Below, piece by piece: positions 1 to 9,074 of a DNA stretch of 64,000 bases. This DNA comes from CADEDV01 sp964412375 (lineage in GTDB: Bacteria > Bacteroidota > Bacteroidia > Chitinophagales > Chitinophagaceae). The stretch's first letter is position 1. Each line of letters opens with the position of its first letter. The notes under the pieces are model-generated. The model saw only the letters and a program-made list of their open reading frames with translations, made no database searches and was not told the origin of the DNA. The stretch spans positions 33,566-97,565 of the forward strand of contig CAYPOD010000010.1 in assembly GCA_964412375.1 (NCBI GenBank), read 5' to 3'. A program made the position numbers and the translations under genes.

Positions 1-107
1 GCAGTGTGGCGCATCTTTCCTCCCAGTTCAAGAAAGTGACCGGTTTCACTCCCACACAGTTCAAAAAACTCAAAGATCATAGCCGAAAACCGCTTGACAG
101 GCTTTGA
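1..107 (+). CDS. AraC-family transcriptional regulator, C-terminal fragment
   Basis: Reading from base 3, the first 34 codons encode the end of an AraC/XylS helix-turn-helix domain: a serine-rich recognition helix followed by VTGFTPTQFKK, the usual closing motif of the family, then a short tail and TGA at 105-107. The rest lies outside the window, so the ligand-binding part cannot be judged. It lies 85 bases upstream of a metal-handling gene on the same strand. It may regulate that cluster, but this is inference from position only. Confidence 0.85.
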   Translation, partial: SVAHLSSQFKKVTGFTPTQFKKLKDHSRKPLDRL

Positions 108-192
108 TGTGCAAATGATATAACAATTCCTCATGATTGTATAACAGCCAGGGCCTGCCCATAACAGAGATTTGTGTCATAAATCATCAACT

Positions 193-921
193 ATGACACA
201 CACATATCAAATAACCGGGATGAGTTGTGGCAGTTGCGTGGCCAGGGTGAAAAGCGAATTACTCAAGATGGGTGATGTAACGGCCGCAGAAGTGCAGCTC
301 AAAACACCGCAGGCCACCATTTCCATGAGCAAACATGTTGCTACGGAAGTTTTGCAGGAGGCCGTAAACAAAGCGGGGAATTACAAGATCATAGCATATC
401 CATCAGGATCTTCTGCAACCGGGCCTGAATCAGTTAGCGATGAAAAAGCTTCCTATTTTCCGATCTTTTTGATCTTCGGCTATATTACCCTTATAACAGT
501 TTTAATACAGGTCGTTAAGGGATCTTTCAGCTGGATGCAGTGGATGACCCATTTTATGGCCGGCTTCTTTTTCATTTTCTCTTTTTTCAAATTCATCAAC
601 ATTAAAGGATTTGCAGAAAGTTACAGGGGATACGATATTATCGCAAAGCGATTTTCCGCATGGGGATTTATTTATCCGTTTGTAGAGTTAAGTTTTGCCG
701 TGATGCTCCTCAGCGGGTTTCAGCCAATCGCAGTCAATATGGCCATATTCCTGGTAATGCTTGTCAGTTGTATTGGTGTGCTGCAAAGCCTGTTGCGAAA
801 ATCAAAATTTCAATGTGCCTGCCTGGGCACTGTTATTAAGCTCCCATTAAGCAAAGTGACCCTTGTTGAAGACCTGCTGATGATGGCCATGAGTCTTGGA
901 ATGGTCATTGCAATGCTATAA
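193..921 (+). CDS. HMA domain fused to MauE/DoxX-like membrane protein
   Basis: This 242-residue protein begins with a heavy-metal-associated ferredoxin-like domain (about residues 1-68) carrying GMSCGSC, with metal-ligand cysteines C12 and C15. A polar linker follows, then about four membrane helices of the MauE/DoxX type, including the G-F-A-E-S-Y-R-G-Y-D stretch and a C-x-C pair near the end. HMA domains bind Cu(I) or similar soft metals; MauE-like domains are linked to thiol-redox or quinone-linked membrane functions. A role in metal delivery or sensing at the inner membrane is inference. A TTG codon at 172 is in frame, but the ATG at 193 starts cleanly at the HMA fold. Confidence 0.82.
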   Translation: MTHTYQITGMSCGSCVARVKSELLKMGDVTAAEVQLKTPQATISMSKHVATEVLQEAVNKAGNYKIIAYPSGSSATGPESVSDEKASYFPIFLIFGYITLITVLIQVVKGSFSWMQWMTHFMAGFFFIFSFFKFINIKGFAESYRGYDIIAKRFSAWGFIYPFVELSFAVMLLSGFQPIAVNMAIFLVMLVSCIGVLQSLLRKSKFQCACLGTVIKLPLSKVTLVEDLLMMAMSLGMVIAML

Positions 922-955
922 TAAACAGTTGAATCAATTTATAAAATCAATCGAA

Positions 956-2305
956 ATGAAACCAATTATCAAAACGACAGTGGCCATTCTGTTTGGAGTT
1001 TCATCTGCTTTTGGGCAGCATGAGCATCACATACCACCGAAAACAGATACAGTAAAGAAACCCGGTTTAACAGAACATAAGCATCCGGTAAAGCATGATA
1101 TACCGGCAATGCCCTCCCATGCTTATTCAAGGAATCTACCCATGAACCGAAATGGATCGGGTACAGGCTGGAATCCAGATAGCAGCCCGATGTATATGTG
1201 GGTGAAACAAACTAAAAAAACGGACTGGATGTTTCACGGGAATGTATTTCTTCGCTACACCAACACGGATTTATTTAATAATGACAACAGAGGAGCGGAT
1301 AAATGGAGTTTTCCAAACTGGTTCATGGTGATGATGAACAGGAAAGCGGGGAAGCGGGGATTGTGGAATGCGACTGCCATGATTAGTCTTGACAGGGTAA
1401 TTGATGGAGGTGGTGGTTACCCCTTATTATTTCAATCTGGCGAAACCTGGAAAGGGCAACGGTTGGTGGACCGGCAGCATCCGCATGATCTTTTTTCTGC
1501 ACTAAGCATCGGATACACACAGACGATCAATAAAAACATTGACATTTTTGGATATGTTGGTTATCCCGGAGAACCAGCGTTGGGTGCACCTGCTTTTATG
1601 CATCGTGTGTCTTCCATGAATAACCCCGATGCACCACTGGGTCACCACTGGCAGGATGCAACGCATATCACATTTGGTACTGGAACTTTGGGTTTCCGGT
1701 ATAAACAATTTAAAGTGGAAGGCTCCATCTTTACAGGTCGTGAGCCTGATGAGAACAGGTTTGATTTTGACCAGGCAAAGTTTGATAGCTATTCTTACCG
1801 CCTTTCCTATAATCCAACCCAAAACTGGGCTCTTCAGTTTTCACAGGGATTTATCAAAGAACCGGAAGCACTTGAGCCAGGAGTAGATATTACAAGAACA
1901 ACTGCATCTGCTTTGTATGCAAAAAAGCTCAATGCGGACAATCACATTAGTGCGGCAGCCATCTGGGGATTAAATGATAAAGGCCATGATCATAAAGAGC
2001 ATTCATTTTTGCTGGAAGGGAACTACCAGTTTGCAAAAAATGCTTTGTTCAGCCGCTATGAGTTTATACAGAAGTCTGCAGAGGAGCTGGATCTTGAAGC
2101 TGAATTGGGACACAATAAGTTTGATGTACATGTGTTTTCAATGGGCTACAATCGCAGCATCATACAAAAAAAATATCTTGAGCTGACTGCAGGGATAAAG
2201 ACATCACTGAATTTTCCTGCCAATGGATTAAAGCCACTGTATGGTGACTTACCGGTAGGGTTACAGGTTTATTTACAGATAAGGCCTGCTCTTCACCGGC
2301 ACTGA
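956..2305 (+). CDS. Putative outer-membrane protein of the metal-resistance cluster
   Basis: A 449-residue secreted protein. It has a clear signal peptide (about residues 1-20, ending S-A-F-G-Q) and a histidine-rich mature N-terminus (HEHH and several isolated His), then a long alternating aromatic/polar sequence typical of an outer-membrane beta-barrel. The gene starts 34 bases after the HMA-MauE gene and is followed 53 bases later by the CopB-type ATPase, so co-transcription is likely. I do not recognise a named family. The His-rich start and location suggest a metal-related envelope protein. An upstream in-frame TTG at 896 overlaps the previous gene; the ATG at 956 opens the signal peptide and is preferred. 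Confidence 0.7.
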   Translation: MKPIIKTTVAILFGVSSAFGQHEHHIPPKTDTVKKPGLTEHKHPVKHDIPAMPSHAYSRNLPMNRNGSGTGWNPDSSPMYMWVKQTKKTDWMFHGNVFLRYTNTDLFNNDNRGADKWSFPNWFMVMMNRKAGKRGLWNATAMISLDRVIDGGGGYPLLFQSGETWKGQRLVDRQHPHDLFSALSIGYTQTINKNIDIFGYVGYPGEPALGAPAFMHRVSSMNNPDAPLGHHWQDATHITFGTGTLGFRYKQFKVEGSIFTGREPDENRFDFDQAKFDSYSYRLSYNPTQNWALQFSQGFIKEPEALEPGVDITRTTASALYAKKLNADNHISAAAIWGLNDKGHDHKEHSFLLEGNYQFAKNALFSRYEFIQKSAEELDLEAELGHNKFDVHVFSMGYNRSIIQKKYLELTAGIKTSLNFPANGLKPLYGDLPVGLQVYLQIRPALHRH

Positions 2306-2358
2306 TTCGTGACACTGAAATAGTGTAAATTCAACTTGTAATGAACTAAAAAGATTTT

Positions 2359-4554
2359 ATGGAACAAGATCATAAGCATACAGGGCATAATCATACACAT
2401 TCAGGCGAAAGCTTTTCCTGTCCCATGCACCCGGAAATAGTCAGACCCATACCCGGCAAATGTCCGAAATGCGGTATGTCCCTGATGCCGGTTACAGCAA
2501 AAGCCATGAAGAAAGATCAGCAGGAGCACACCCATCATCGGCACACTGCCAGTGCTGTTCCTGGTGATCATACCGGGAATGCGATCCATGATAAGCATGC
2601 AGGGCACCATACCCACGATTTCCTGAAACGGTTTTGGATATCTCTAATAGTAACAGTACCTGTATTGCTTCTGTCACATATGATCCAGCAATGGCTGGGT
2701 TTTGAAATAAAGTTTCCCGGCGATAAATACCTGCTTTTGTTGCTGAGCAGTTTTATTTATTTCTATGGGGGCCTGCCTTTTCTGAAAGGGATGGTCAGTG
2801 AAATAAAGGACAAAGCGATTGGGATGATGACGCTGGTTGCCATTGCCATCAGCGTGGCGTTTGTTTACAGTGTGGCGGTTGTGTTTGGTTTAAAAGGGAT
2901 GGATTTCTTTTGGGAACTGGCTACGCTGATTGATATCATGTTGCTGGGGCATTGGCTGGAAATGCGGTCACAAACGGCGGCTTCAAAAGCATTGGAAAGT
3001 TTAGTGGCTTTATTGCCTTCTTTGGTGCATGTAGAAATAAACGGGGAGCTAAAAGATATCAGCCTAAAGGAATTGAAAAACGGAGATATTGTTTTGGTTA
3101 AACCCGGCGAAAAAATTCCGGCAGATGGCCTGGTGCTGGAGGGAAATTCTTATGTCAATGAAAGTATGCTCACCGGCGAAAGTGTACCGGTGAAAAAAGG
3201 GAAAGATCAAAAAGTGATCGGTGGCTCCTTAAACGGAGATGGTGCATTGAAATTTATAATCACGGCGGCCGGGAGTGATAGTTATTTGAACAAGGTCATT
3301 ACACTGGTTTCATCAGCCCAGGCATCCAAATCAAAGACACAGAACCTGGCTGACAGACTTGCCCGATGGCTGACAATTATTTCTATTTCAGTTGGAGCCA
3401 TCACTTTTATATATTGGCTAAGCAATGGAAATGATATGGCTTTTGCGTTGGAAAGAATGGTAACCGTGATGGTAACAGCCTGCCCGCATGCATTGGGAGT
3501 TGCTATTCCGTTGGTAGTGGCTATCTCAACGAGTTTGTCCGCTTCCCATGGTTTGCTGATACGCAACCGTACTGCTTTCGAATCCGCAAGAAAACTGGAT
3601 ACGGTTATTTTCGATAAAACCGGAACGCTGACAAAAGGAGCTCATGAAGTGCAGCAAATCATTCCCCTTGTCAACACCTATGCTGCGGATGAGCTTTTGC
3701 AATATGCCGCTTCCGTTCAGCTGCATTCAGAGCATCATATTGCATATGGGTATACCCGAAAGGCAAAAGAGCTGGGATTGAAACTATGGCCGGTTGAGAA
3801 TTTTACGTATATCCAGGGTGTTGGTGTTAAAGGCGAAGTGAATGGTAAAACTGTTATTTCAGCAGGTCCTAATTATTTTATACAAAGGAATCAGCCCGTT
3901 CCCGGCACTCCTGCATCTGTTGATAAGGGTGTCGAAACAATAAATTATTTGCTGATTGATGGACAGCTTGCCGGCATATTCACAATGGCTGATGCCATTC
4001 GTGAATCCTCTGCCGAAGCCATTGCCGATCTGAAAAAGATGCACATCAAATCATATTTGCTGACCGGCGATAATGAACTCATCGCAAAATCAGTTGCAGG
4101 AAAGCTAAGAATGGATGGTTATTTCGCCAATGTTTTGCCACACCAAAAGCAGGAAAAGCTCAAAGAATTCCAGTCAAAGGGTGAATTAGTGGCCATGACC
4201 GGCGATGGTGTAAATGATGCACCGGCGTTAGCGCAGGCAGATGTGGGTATTGCCATTGGTTCCGGTACGGACGTAGCTGCGGAAACAGCCGATGTGATTT
4301 TAGTCAACAGCGATCCCAAAGATGTGGTAGGTATGATCAGGTTTGCAAAGATCACCTACCAAAAAATGATTCAAAATCTTACCTGGGCGGTGGGATACAA
4401 CCTCGTTGCTATTCCGTTGGCAGCCGGTGTGCTGCATCCCCAATTTATGCTCACCCCGGCTATGGGTGCAGTGCTGATGTCAGTGAGCACTATTGTTGTG
4501 GCTTTCAACGCACAATTACTGAAATCCGGGTTTAGACACAGGGGATATCAATAG
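2359..4554 (+). CDS. copB: Copper-type P1B ATPase (CopB-like, CPH motif)
   Basis: A 731-residue heavy-metal-transporting P-type ATPase that would export metal across the inner membrane. In order: a His-rich N-tail; a small Cys metal-binding domain (C21-P-M-H24 ... C35-P-K-C38); membrane helices; the actuator TGES at 272-275; the transmembrane CPH motif at 375-377; the phosphorylation site DKTGT at 419; and the hinge GDGVNDAP from 615. CPH rather than CPC is the mark of CopB-like P1B ATPases, reported to act on Cu(II), Cu(I) or Ag(I). No classical N-terminal HMA domain is present; that domain is encoded separately at 193. The usual nucleotide-domain S-E-H-P motif reads S-E-H-H at 457-460, which is unusual. 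Confidence 0.95.
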   Translation: MEQDHKHTGHNHTHSGESFSCPMHPEIVRPIPGKCPKCGMSLMPVTAKAMKKDQQEHTHHRHTASAVPGDHTGNAIHDKHAGHHTHDFLKRFWISLIVTVPVLLLSHMIQQWLGFEIKFPGDKYLLLLLSSFIYFYGGLPFLKGMVSEIKDKAIGMMTLVAIAISVAFVYSVAVVFGLKGMDFFWELATLIDIMLLGHWLEMRSQTAASKALESLVALLPSLVHVEINGELKDISLKELKNGDIVLVKPGEKIPADGLVLEGNSYVNESMLTGESVPVKKGKDQKVIGGSLNGDGALKFIITAAGSDSYLNKVITLVSSAQASKSKTQNLADRLARWLTIISISVGAITFIYWLSNGNDMAFALERMVTVMVTACPHALGVAIPLVVAISTSLSASHGLLIRNRTAFESARKLDTVIFDKTGTLTKGAHEVQQIIPLVNTYAADELLQYAASVQLHSEHHIAYGYTRKAKELGLKLWPVENFTYIQGVGVKGEVNGKTVISAGPNYFIQRNQPVPGTPASVDKGVETINYLLIDGQLAGIFTMADAIRESSAEAIADLKKMHIKSYLLTGDNELIAKSVAGKLRMDGYFANVLPHQKQEKLKEFQSKGELVAMTGDGVNDAPALAQADVGIAIGSGTDVAAETADVILVNSDPKDVVGMIRFAKITYQKMIQNLTWAVGYNLVAIPLAAGVLHPQFMLTPAMGAVLMSVSTIVVAFNAQLLKSGFRHRGYQ

Positions 4555-4566
4555 GCATCTTTTTTC

Positions 4567-4598
4567 TTTTGCCTGAACAACAGGAATTCTTATATTTG
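4567..4598 (+). promoter_or_regulatory. Bacteroidota-type promoter of the TonB receptor gene
   Basis: TTTTG at 4567-4571, a 19-base spacer, and TATATTTG at 4591-4598 match the Bacteroidota consensus TTTG-N19-21-TAnnTTTG completely. The expected transcription start, about 5-8 bases downstream, falls inside the inverted repeat at 4600-4637. The receptor can therefore be transcribed independently of the ATPase gene. Confidence 0.8.
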
Positions 4599-4599
4599 C

Positions 4600-4637
4600 C
4601 TAAACATATTTTTAGACAAGGCTAAAAATATGTTTAG
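4600..4637 (+). promoter_or_regulatory. 16-bp inverted repeat over the transcription start, candidate metalloregulator operator
   Basis: CTAAACATATTTTTAG (4600-4615) and its exact complement CTAAAAATATGTTTAG (4622-4637) are separated by six bases, ACAAGG. The centre, TTTAG-N6-CTAAA, resembles boxes bound by DtxR/MntR-type metalloregulators, although that comparison is from memory of the family. It begins one base after the -7 element and ends 12 bases before the start codon. Binding there would block initiation. Alternatively, the transcribed sequence could fold into a 5' hairpin. Confidence 0.6.
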
Positions 4638-4649
4638 AGGACTTGAATA

Positions 4650-6935
4650 ATGAGGCAACTTTTACTTTCAGCACTACTACTTTTAATGACTACAGTGTTG
4701 CTGGCACAGCGTACTGTTCATGGCGAAATATTGAACGGAACCAGCGGTGAACCTGTGGCAGGGGCCACCATCCGTTTATCAGATTCAAGCTACACAACGA
4801 TGACTGATGAAAAGGGAAAATTTCTTATCGGGGTAACATCCACCCAATCGTTGATCATCACAGCTGCCGGGTTTGAAACACGGACTTTTACTGCGGGCAT
4901 TAAGGATCATGTAGTGATTTTATTGACCCCGGTTCAAAAAGAAATGGATGCGGTGGTTATTACCGGTACGATGAAGGCTGTGAGAAAATTAGAAAGCCCG
5001 GTAGCTGTAGAAGTATATACCCCTCAATTTTTTAAAAAGAATCCTTCGCCCAGCATTTTTGAATCATTACAAAATGTAAACGGAGTACGTCCGCAATTGA
5101 ATTGCAGTGTTTGCAATACCGGCGATATTCATATCAACGGGCTCGAAGGGCCTTATACGATGATCACTATTGACGGTATGCCCATTGTAAGCGGCCTGGC
5201 ATCTGTATATGGTTTGTTTGGCATTCCCACACAATTGATAGAAAGGGTAGAAATCGTGAAAGGACCCGCATCAGGGCTGTATGGCTCAGAAGCTATCGGT
5301 GGTTTGATCAATATCATTACCAAATCACCTGCGAAAGCACCTTTATTTTCGGCGAATGTTATGACCACCAGTTGGCTGGAGCATAACCTGGATGCCGGGG
5401 TGAAGTTCAATGTTGGTAAAAAAGCAAATTCTTTGCTGGGTATAAACTATTATAATTATCTCCACCCGCTGGATAATAATAATGACGGTTTTACGGATGT
5501 TGCCCTGCAGCACCGCATTTCTGTTTTTAATAAATTAAGTTTTGCAAGAAAGAACAACCGGGTAGCCACACTGGCAGGCCGCTATTTTTATGAAGACCGC
5601 TGGGGTGGCGATATGCGATGGAATAAGAATTTCCGTGGTGGCGACAGCATATATGGCGAAAGTATTTACACCAACCGTTGGGAAATGACAGGAAACTATC
5701 AATTGCCTTTACAGGAAAAAATGTTTATTGCTTTTTCTGCCACCGGGCATGACCAGGATTCCTACTATGGTACAACTCATTATAAGGCAAAGCAAAACAT
5801 TTCATTTGGCCAACTGACCTGGGATAAGCAAGCCGGTACGTCACATAACCTGTTGCTGGGTGCTGCCATCCGTTATAATTATTATGATGATAATTCAACA
5901 GCGACAACTGATACACTGACAGGTCAGAATGCACCGGAAAAATATGTTTTGCCGGGAATCTTCGTCCAGGATGAATGGAAACTCAACCAGCAACATTCTT
6001 TGATGCTGGGGATGCGCTACGATCATCATCCGGTGCATAAAAGTATTTTCACTCCACGGCTGGCCTGGAAATGGAATATTCAAAACAGGCAGGTGTTCAG
6101 GCTGAATGCCGGTACCGGCTTCAGGGTGGTCAGTTTATTTACAGAAGAACATGCTGCATTAACGGGTGCAAGGGCTGTAGAAATAAAAGAAACCTTGCAG
6201 CCGGAACAGAGCTACAATATCAATCTCAATTACACAAATCACTATAAGTGGGAAAACATTTCACTGAACATAGATGCATCCGCCTGGTTTTCTCATTTTA
6301 CCAATCAGATTATTCCTGATTACGATACTGACCCTAATAAGATCATTTACCAAAACCTGGATGGATATGCCGTATCTAAAGGAATGACACTAAACCTGGA
6401 ACTGAACAGCGGCAACCGTTTCAAGTCTATGCTGGGAGTGACACTGCAAGACCTGCAAAAAATGGAAACAGGTGATGATGGGAAAAAAACAGGAACGAGA
6501 CCGGTACTCACAGAAAGATGGAGCGGTACCTGGGGCGTTAGCTACAATATACCCGCTGCCGGCATTACCATTGACTACACCGGAAACATTTATGGACCTA
6601 TGCGGTTGCCTTTGTTGTCGGAATCAGATCCAAGACCATCAGCATCACCAGTGTGGAGCATTCAGAACATTCAGTTCACCAAATTACTGAATACAAAGCT
6701 GGAACTGTTTGGTGGTATAAAAAACCTGCTGAACTGGACACCTGCCAGGAACATTCCTTTTCTTATTGCCCGTTCTCATGATCCATTTGATAAAAATGTT
6801 CAATATGATGTCAGTGGTCAGGTGATGGCGACTACAGAGAACCCATATGCATTAACATTTGATCCTTCGTATATCTATGCACCCAACCAGGGAATCCGCT
6901 TTTTTGCCGGAATAAGACTGGCAGTACGGAAATAA
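4650..6935 (+). CDS. TonB-dependent receptor with carboxypeptidase-like N-domain
   Basis: A 761-residue outer-membrane receptor for TonB-driven uptake. In order: a signal peptide (about 1-19), a carboxypeptidase-regulatory-like beta domain (about 20-95), a plug domain with the family motif E-R-V-E-I-V-K-G-P and L-Y-G-S-E-A-I-G-G, then a long beta-barrel ending in a receptor-type C-terminus (I-R-L-A-V-R-K). The plug contains a C-x2-C pair at C152/C155, unusual for sugar receptors and consistent with metal contact. It follows the ATPase gene by 95 bases but has its own promoter and inverted repeat. A copper or other metal chelate is the likely substrate, by context only. Confidence 0.9.
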   Translation: MRQLLLSALLLLMTTVLLAQRTVHGEILNGTSGEPVAGATIRLSDSSYTTMTDEKGKFLIGVTSTQSLIITAAGFETRTFTAGIKDHVVILLTPVQKEMDAVVITGTMKAVRKLESPVAVEVYTPQFFKKNPSPSIFESLQNVNGVRPQLNCSVCNTGDIHINGLEGPYTMITIDGMPIVSGLASVYGLFGIPTQLIERVEIVKGPASGLYGSEAIGGLINIITKSPAKAPLFSANVMTTSWLEHNLDAGVKFNVGKKANSLLGINYYNYLHPLDNNNDGFTDVALQHRISVFNKLSFARKNNRVATLAGRYFYEDRWGGDMRWNKNFRGGDSIYGESIYTNRWEMTGNYQLPLQEKMFIAFSATGHDQDSYYGTTHYKAKQNISFGQLTWDKQAGTSHNLLLGAAIRYNYYDDNSTATTDTLTGQNAPEKYVLPGIFVQDEWKLNQQHSLMLGMRYDHHPVHKSIFTPRLAWKWNIQNRQVFRLNAGTGFRVVSLFTEEHAALTGARAVEIKETLQPEQSYNINLNYTNHYKWENISLNIDASAWFSHFTNQIIPDYDTDPNKIIYQNLDGYAVSKGMTLNLELNSGNRFKSMLGVTLQDLQKMETGDDGKKTGTRPVLTERWSGTWGVSYNIPAAGITIDYTGNIYGPMRLPLLSESDPRPSASPVWSIQNIQFTKLLNTKLELFGGIKNLLNWTPARNIPFLIARSHDPFDKNVQYDVSGQVMATTENPYALTFDPSYIYAPNQGIRFFAGIRLAVRK

Positions 6936-6969
6936 TTTTATAACCGGTGTTATTAAAGTATTGCCCGGC

Positions 6970-7001
6970 TTTGTTCATCTCGGTCAGCTACTATATCTTT
7001 A
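6970..7001 (+). promoter_or_regulatory. Probable promoter of the 93-aa gene
   Basis: TTTG at 6970-6973, a 20-base spacer, and TATCTTTA at 6994-7001, one base off TAnnTTTG. It lies 35 bases upstream of the ATG at 7037 and follows the end of the TonB receptor gene by 34 bases. Confidence 0.5.
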
Positions 7002-7036
7002 GCAGAAATAAATTTTTCAATTCTTAACCGGCAAAT

Positions 7037-7318
7037 ATGTCAATACCTGATTTTCCAAATGGATTTGAATCCTGGCAAAAAACACATTTTGAAGTGGTCG
7101 AAGCTCTTTGTTATATCAGGGACCTGGATGAAGATAAATCTCCCAAAAATTTTGCATCCATGCGGGACAGGTCGGCTTCAGAAGAGCTTTATCAACTGGC
7201 TATAGATATTACCAATAAATTTGAACAACAATCTATCGGTAAAAAAAGAGAAAGAAGTCTTTTTGACGAGATCGAGGATTTTGTATGGGCAGAAGTTAAG
7301 GCCTATAAAAAAGAATAG
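7037..7318 (+). CDS. Small uncharacterised protein, 93 aa
   Basis: A soluble, mixed-charge protein with no signal peptide or membrane segment. It contains W-Q-K-T-H-F-E-V-V-E-A, an acidic middle and a helical, lysine-rich C-terminus. I do not recognise the family. It has a plausible promoter, an ATG and normal composition, and sits 77 bases upstream of prmA on the same strand. Helical content and charge pattern are all that can be said; no function is assigned. Confidence 0.7.
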   Translation: MSIPDFPNGFESWQKTHFEVVEALCYIRDLDEDKSPKNFASMRDRSASEELYQLAIDITNKFEQQSIGKKRERSLFDEIEDFVWAEVKAYKKE

Positions 7319-7395
7319 CTGGTATTTTAAACTGGTCTTAGATTTTTTCATTAACAGGGTATTGTCATCTTACGCCATCTCTTTTGTTACAACTA

Positions 7396-8211
7396 ATGGC
7401 TGATTATTTACAGGTAAGTTTTACGTCTCTCGAACCCGAGCAGGCGGATATACTGATTGCCAGGCTGGCGGAAGCTGGTTATGAAGGATTTGAAGAAAAG
7501 GAAAAAGAACTCCATGCATTTATCAGCCAGGAACATTTCGATAAAAAATTTTTGCAGGAACTCGCCTTCAAATTCCAGCTTGCCTATACCACAAAATCAA
7601 TCCCCGAACAGAACTGGAACCAGCTGTGGGAAGCCAATTTTCAACCCGTGGTTGTTGATGATTTCATCGTAGTGCGAGCCGATTTTCATGAACCGATAGC
7701 AGGAGTGGAATATGAAATTGTCATTACTCCCAAAATGAGTTTTGGTACCGGGCATCATGCCACCACCTTTATGATGATGCAGCAAATGAGGCAGCTTGAT
7801 TTTACCCAAAAATCTGTTTTTGATTTTGGCACAGGCACAGGAGTGCTGGCCATTCTGGCTGAAAAACTAGGCGCTCAAAAAGTGCTGGCTGTTGATAATG
7901 ATGAGTGGAGCATTGCCAATGCGGCTGAAAACCTGCAACGAAACAACTGTGGCAAAACCGAACTCAGAAAGGCCGATAATACTTTGTTAAACGAAAGCTT
8001 TGATATTATTCTAGCCAACATCAATAAAAATGTGATACTTGATAATTTTGAAACGTTGGTACACCTGTTAGTTCCCGGAGGTTGTATACTTTTCAGTGGC
8101 CTCCTGAAAGAAGATGAAATAGATATTTTGCAAAAGGGCAAGGAGCATTTGCTGGTTTCTGCAGGCTGTTTCCAGAAAGACAACTGGCTCTGTACAAAGT
8201 TTGTACGTTAA
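7396..8211 (+). CDS. prmA: Ribosomal protein L11 methyltransferase
   Basis: A 271-residue SAM-dependent methyltransferase that trimethylates ribosomal protein L11. The N-terminal substrate-recognition domain is followed by M-S-F-G-T-G-H-H-A-T-T and the SAM-binding FDFGTGTGVLAILA motif, then the acidic strand A-V-D-N-D and the catalytic-region motif I-L-A-N-I-N. Length and motif order match PrmA. A TTG codon at 7384 is in frame, but the ATG at 7396 gives the usual start (M-A-D-Y-L-Q). The protein is cytosolic and this is a housekeeping gene. Confidence 0.95.
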   Translation: MADYLQVSFTSLEPEQADILIARLAEAGYEGFEEKEKELHAFISQEHFDKKFLQELAFKFQLAYTTKSIPEQNWNQLWEANFQPVVVDDFIVVRADFHEPIAGVEYEIVITPKMSFGTGHHATTFMMMQQMRQLDFTQKSVFDFGTGTGVLAILAEKLGAQKVLAVDNDEWSIANAAENLQRNNCGKTELRKADNTLLNESFDIILANINKNVILDNFETLVHLLVPGGCILFSGLLKEDEIDILQKGKEHLLVSAGCFQKDNWLCTKFVR

Positions 8212-8261
8212 GACTTGATTACATGTGTGTTACTTTAATGTTACGACTTTTGATTTTTTCG

Positions 8262-8269
8262 TACATTTG
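8262..8269 (+). promoter_or_regulatory. -7 promoter element upstream of plsY
   Basis: TACATTTG matches the Bacteroidota -7 consensus TAnnTTTG, 45 bases before the plsY ATG. No good -33 TTTG lies at the expected 19-21 base distance, so only the -7 element is claimed. Confidence 0.45.
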
Positions 8270-8313
8270 CCTTCCACCTGCTGGTCAAAAAGCAGGCTTC
8301 AACCAAAGGTTCT

Positions 8314-8973
8314 ATGAACGAACTCCTTCTGATCGTTCTCGCATATCTGATTGGCAGCATTCCCAGTTCGGTTTGGGTCAGCCGTTATTTCTTTGATATT
8401 GATATCAGGGAATATGGCAGCGGCAATGCCGGCGCCACCAACTCATATAGGGTATTAGGGCCCAAATGGGGAACCATTGTGATGATCGCCGATATGGTAA
8501 AAGGTATCATCGCCGTGAAACTGGCATTACTGCTTCCTGAATATTTTGGTGATGAAACAAGATTACAAACCCTCCAGATAGGCCTGGGACTTGCAGCAGT
8601 GATAGGTCATATTTACCCTATCTGGGCCGATTTCAGGGGTGGAAAAGGAGTAGCCACTTTATTTGGTATTGTGCTGGGTATATCACCATGGACAGCCCTG
8701 AGCTGTGTTGGAATATTTTTACTGGTGCTTTATTTAACCAGGTTCGTTTCACTAAGTTCTATCCTTGCCAGTGTGGCATTCCCGGTTTTTATACTTGTCA
8801 TCTTCAATGTTGACAATCCTGTTTACCGGGTTTTTGCAGTGGCTGTTGCTTTGATGGTACTGCTGACCCATCAAAAAAACATCGGCCGGTTACTCAAAGG
8901 TGTTGAGAGCAAAGTTCCAATCCTGAAACACCGGGACCGCCGTCGTCAGCGTCGCAGCAACAAAGAAAGCTGA
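8314..8973 (+). CDS. plsY: Acyl-phosphate:glycerol-3-phosphate acyltransferase PlsY
   Basis: A 219-residue integral membrane enzyme. It transfers an acyl group from acyl-phosphate to glycerol-3-phosphate, the first membrane step of phospholipid synthesis. Diagnostic motifs are G-S-I-P-S-S near the start, the glycine-rich G-S-G-N-A-G-A-T-N segment, and F-R-G-G-K-G-V-A-T in the third conserved loop. About five membrane helices are visible, with a basic C-terminal tail (R-D-R-R-R-Q-R-R). The start ATG at 8314 is the only sensible one. It stands alone between prmA and the M48 protease gene. Confidence 0.96.
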   Translation: MNELLLIVLAYLIGSIPSSVWVSRYFFDIDIREYGSGNAGATNSYRVLGPKWGTIVMIADMVKGIIAVKLALLLPEYFGDETRLQTLQIGLGLAAVIGHIYPIWADFRGGKGVATLFGIVLGISPWTALSCVGIFLLVLYLTRFVSLSSILASVAFPVFILVIFNVDNPVYRVFAVAVALMVLLTHQKNIGRLLKGVESKVPILKHRDRRRQRRSNKES

Positions 8974-9074
8974 GCATCGCTTATCAAAAAATCTTAACTT
9001 ACCTGCACAAATTAGTCGTATTGCCGATCCGTTTGGTATAATGATTGTTTTTCATTTTATATAAACTTATTATT

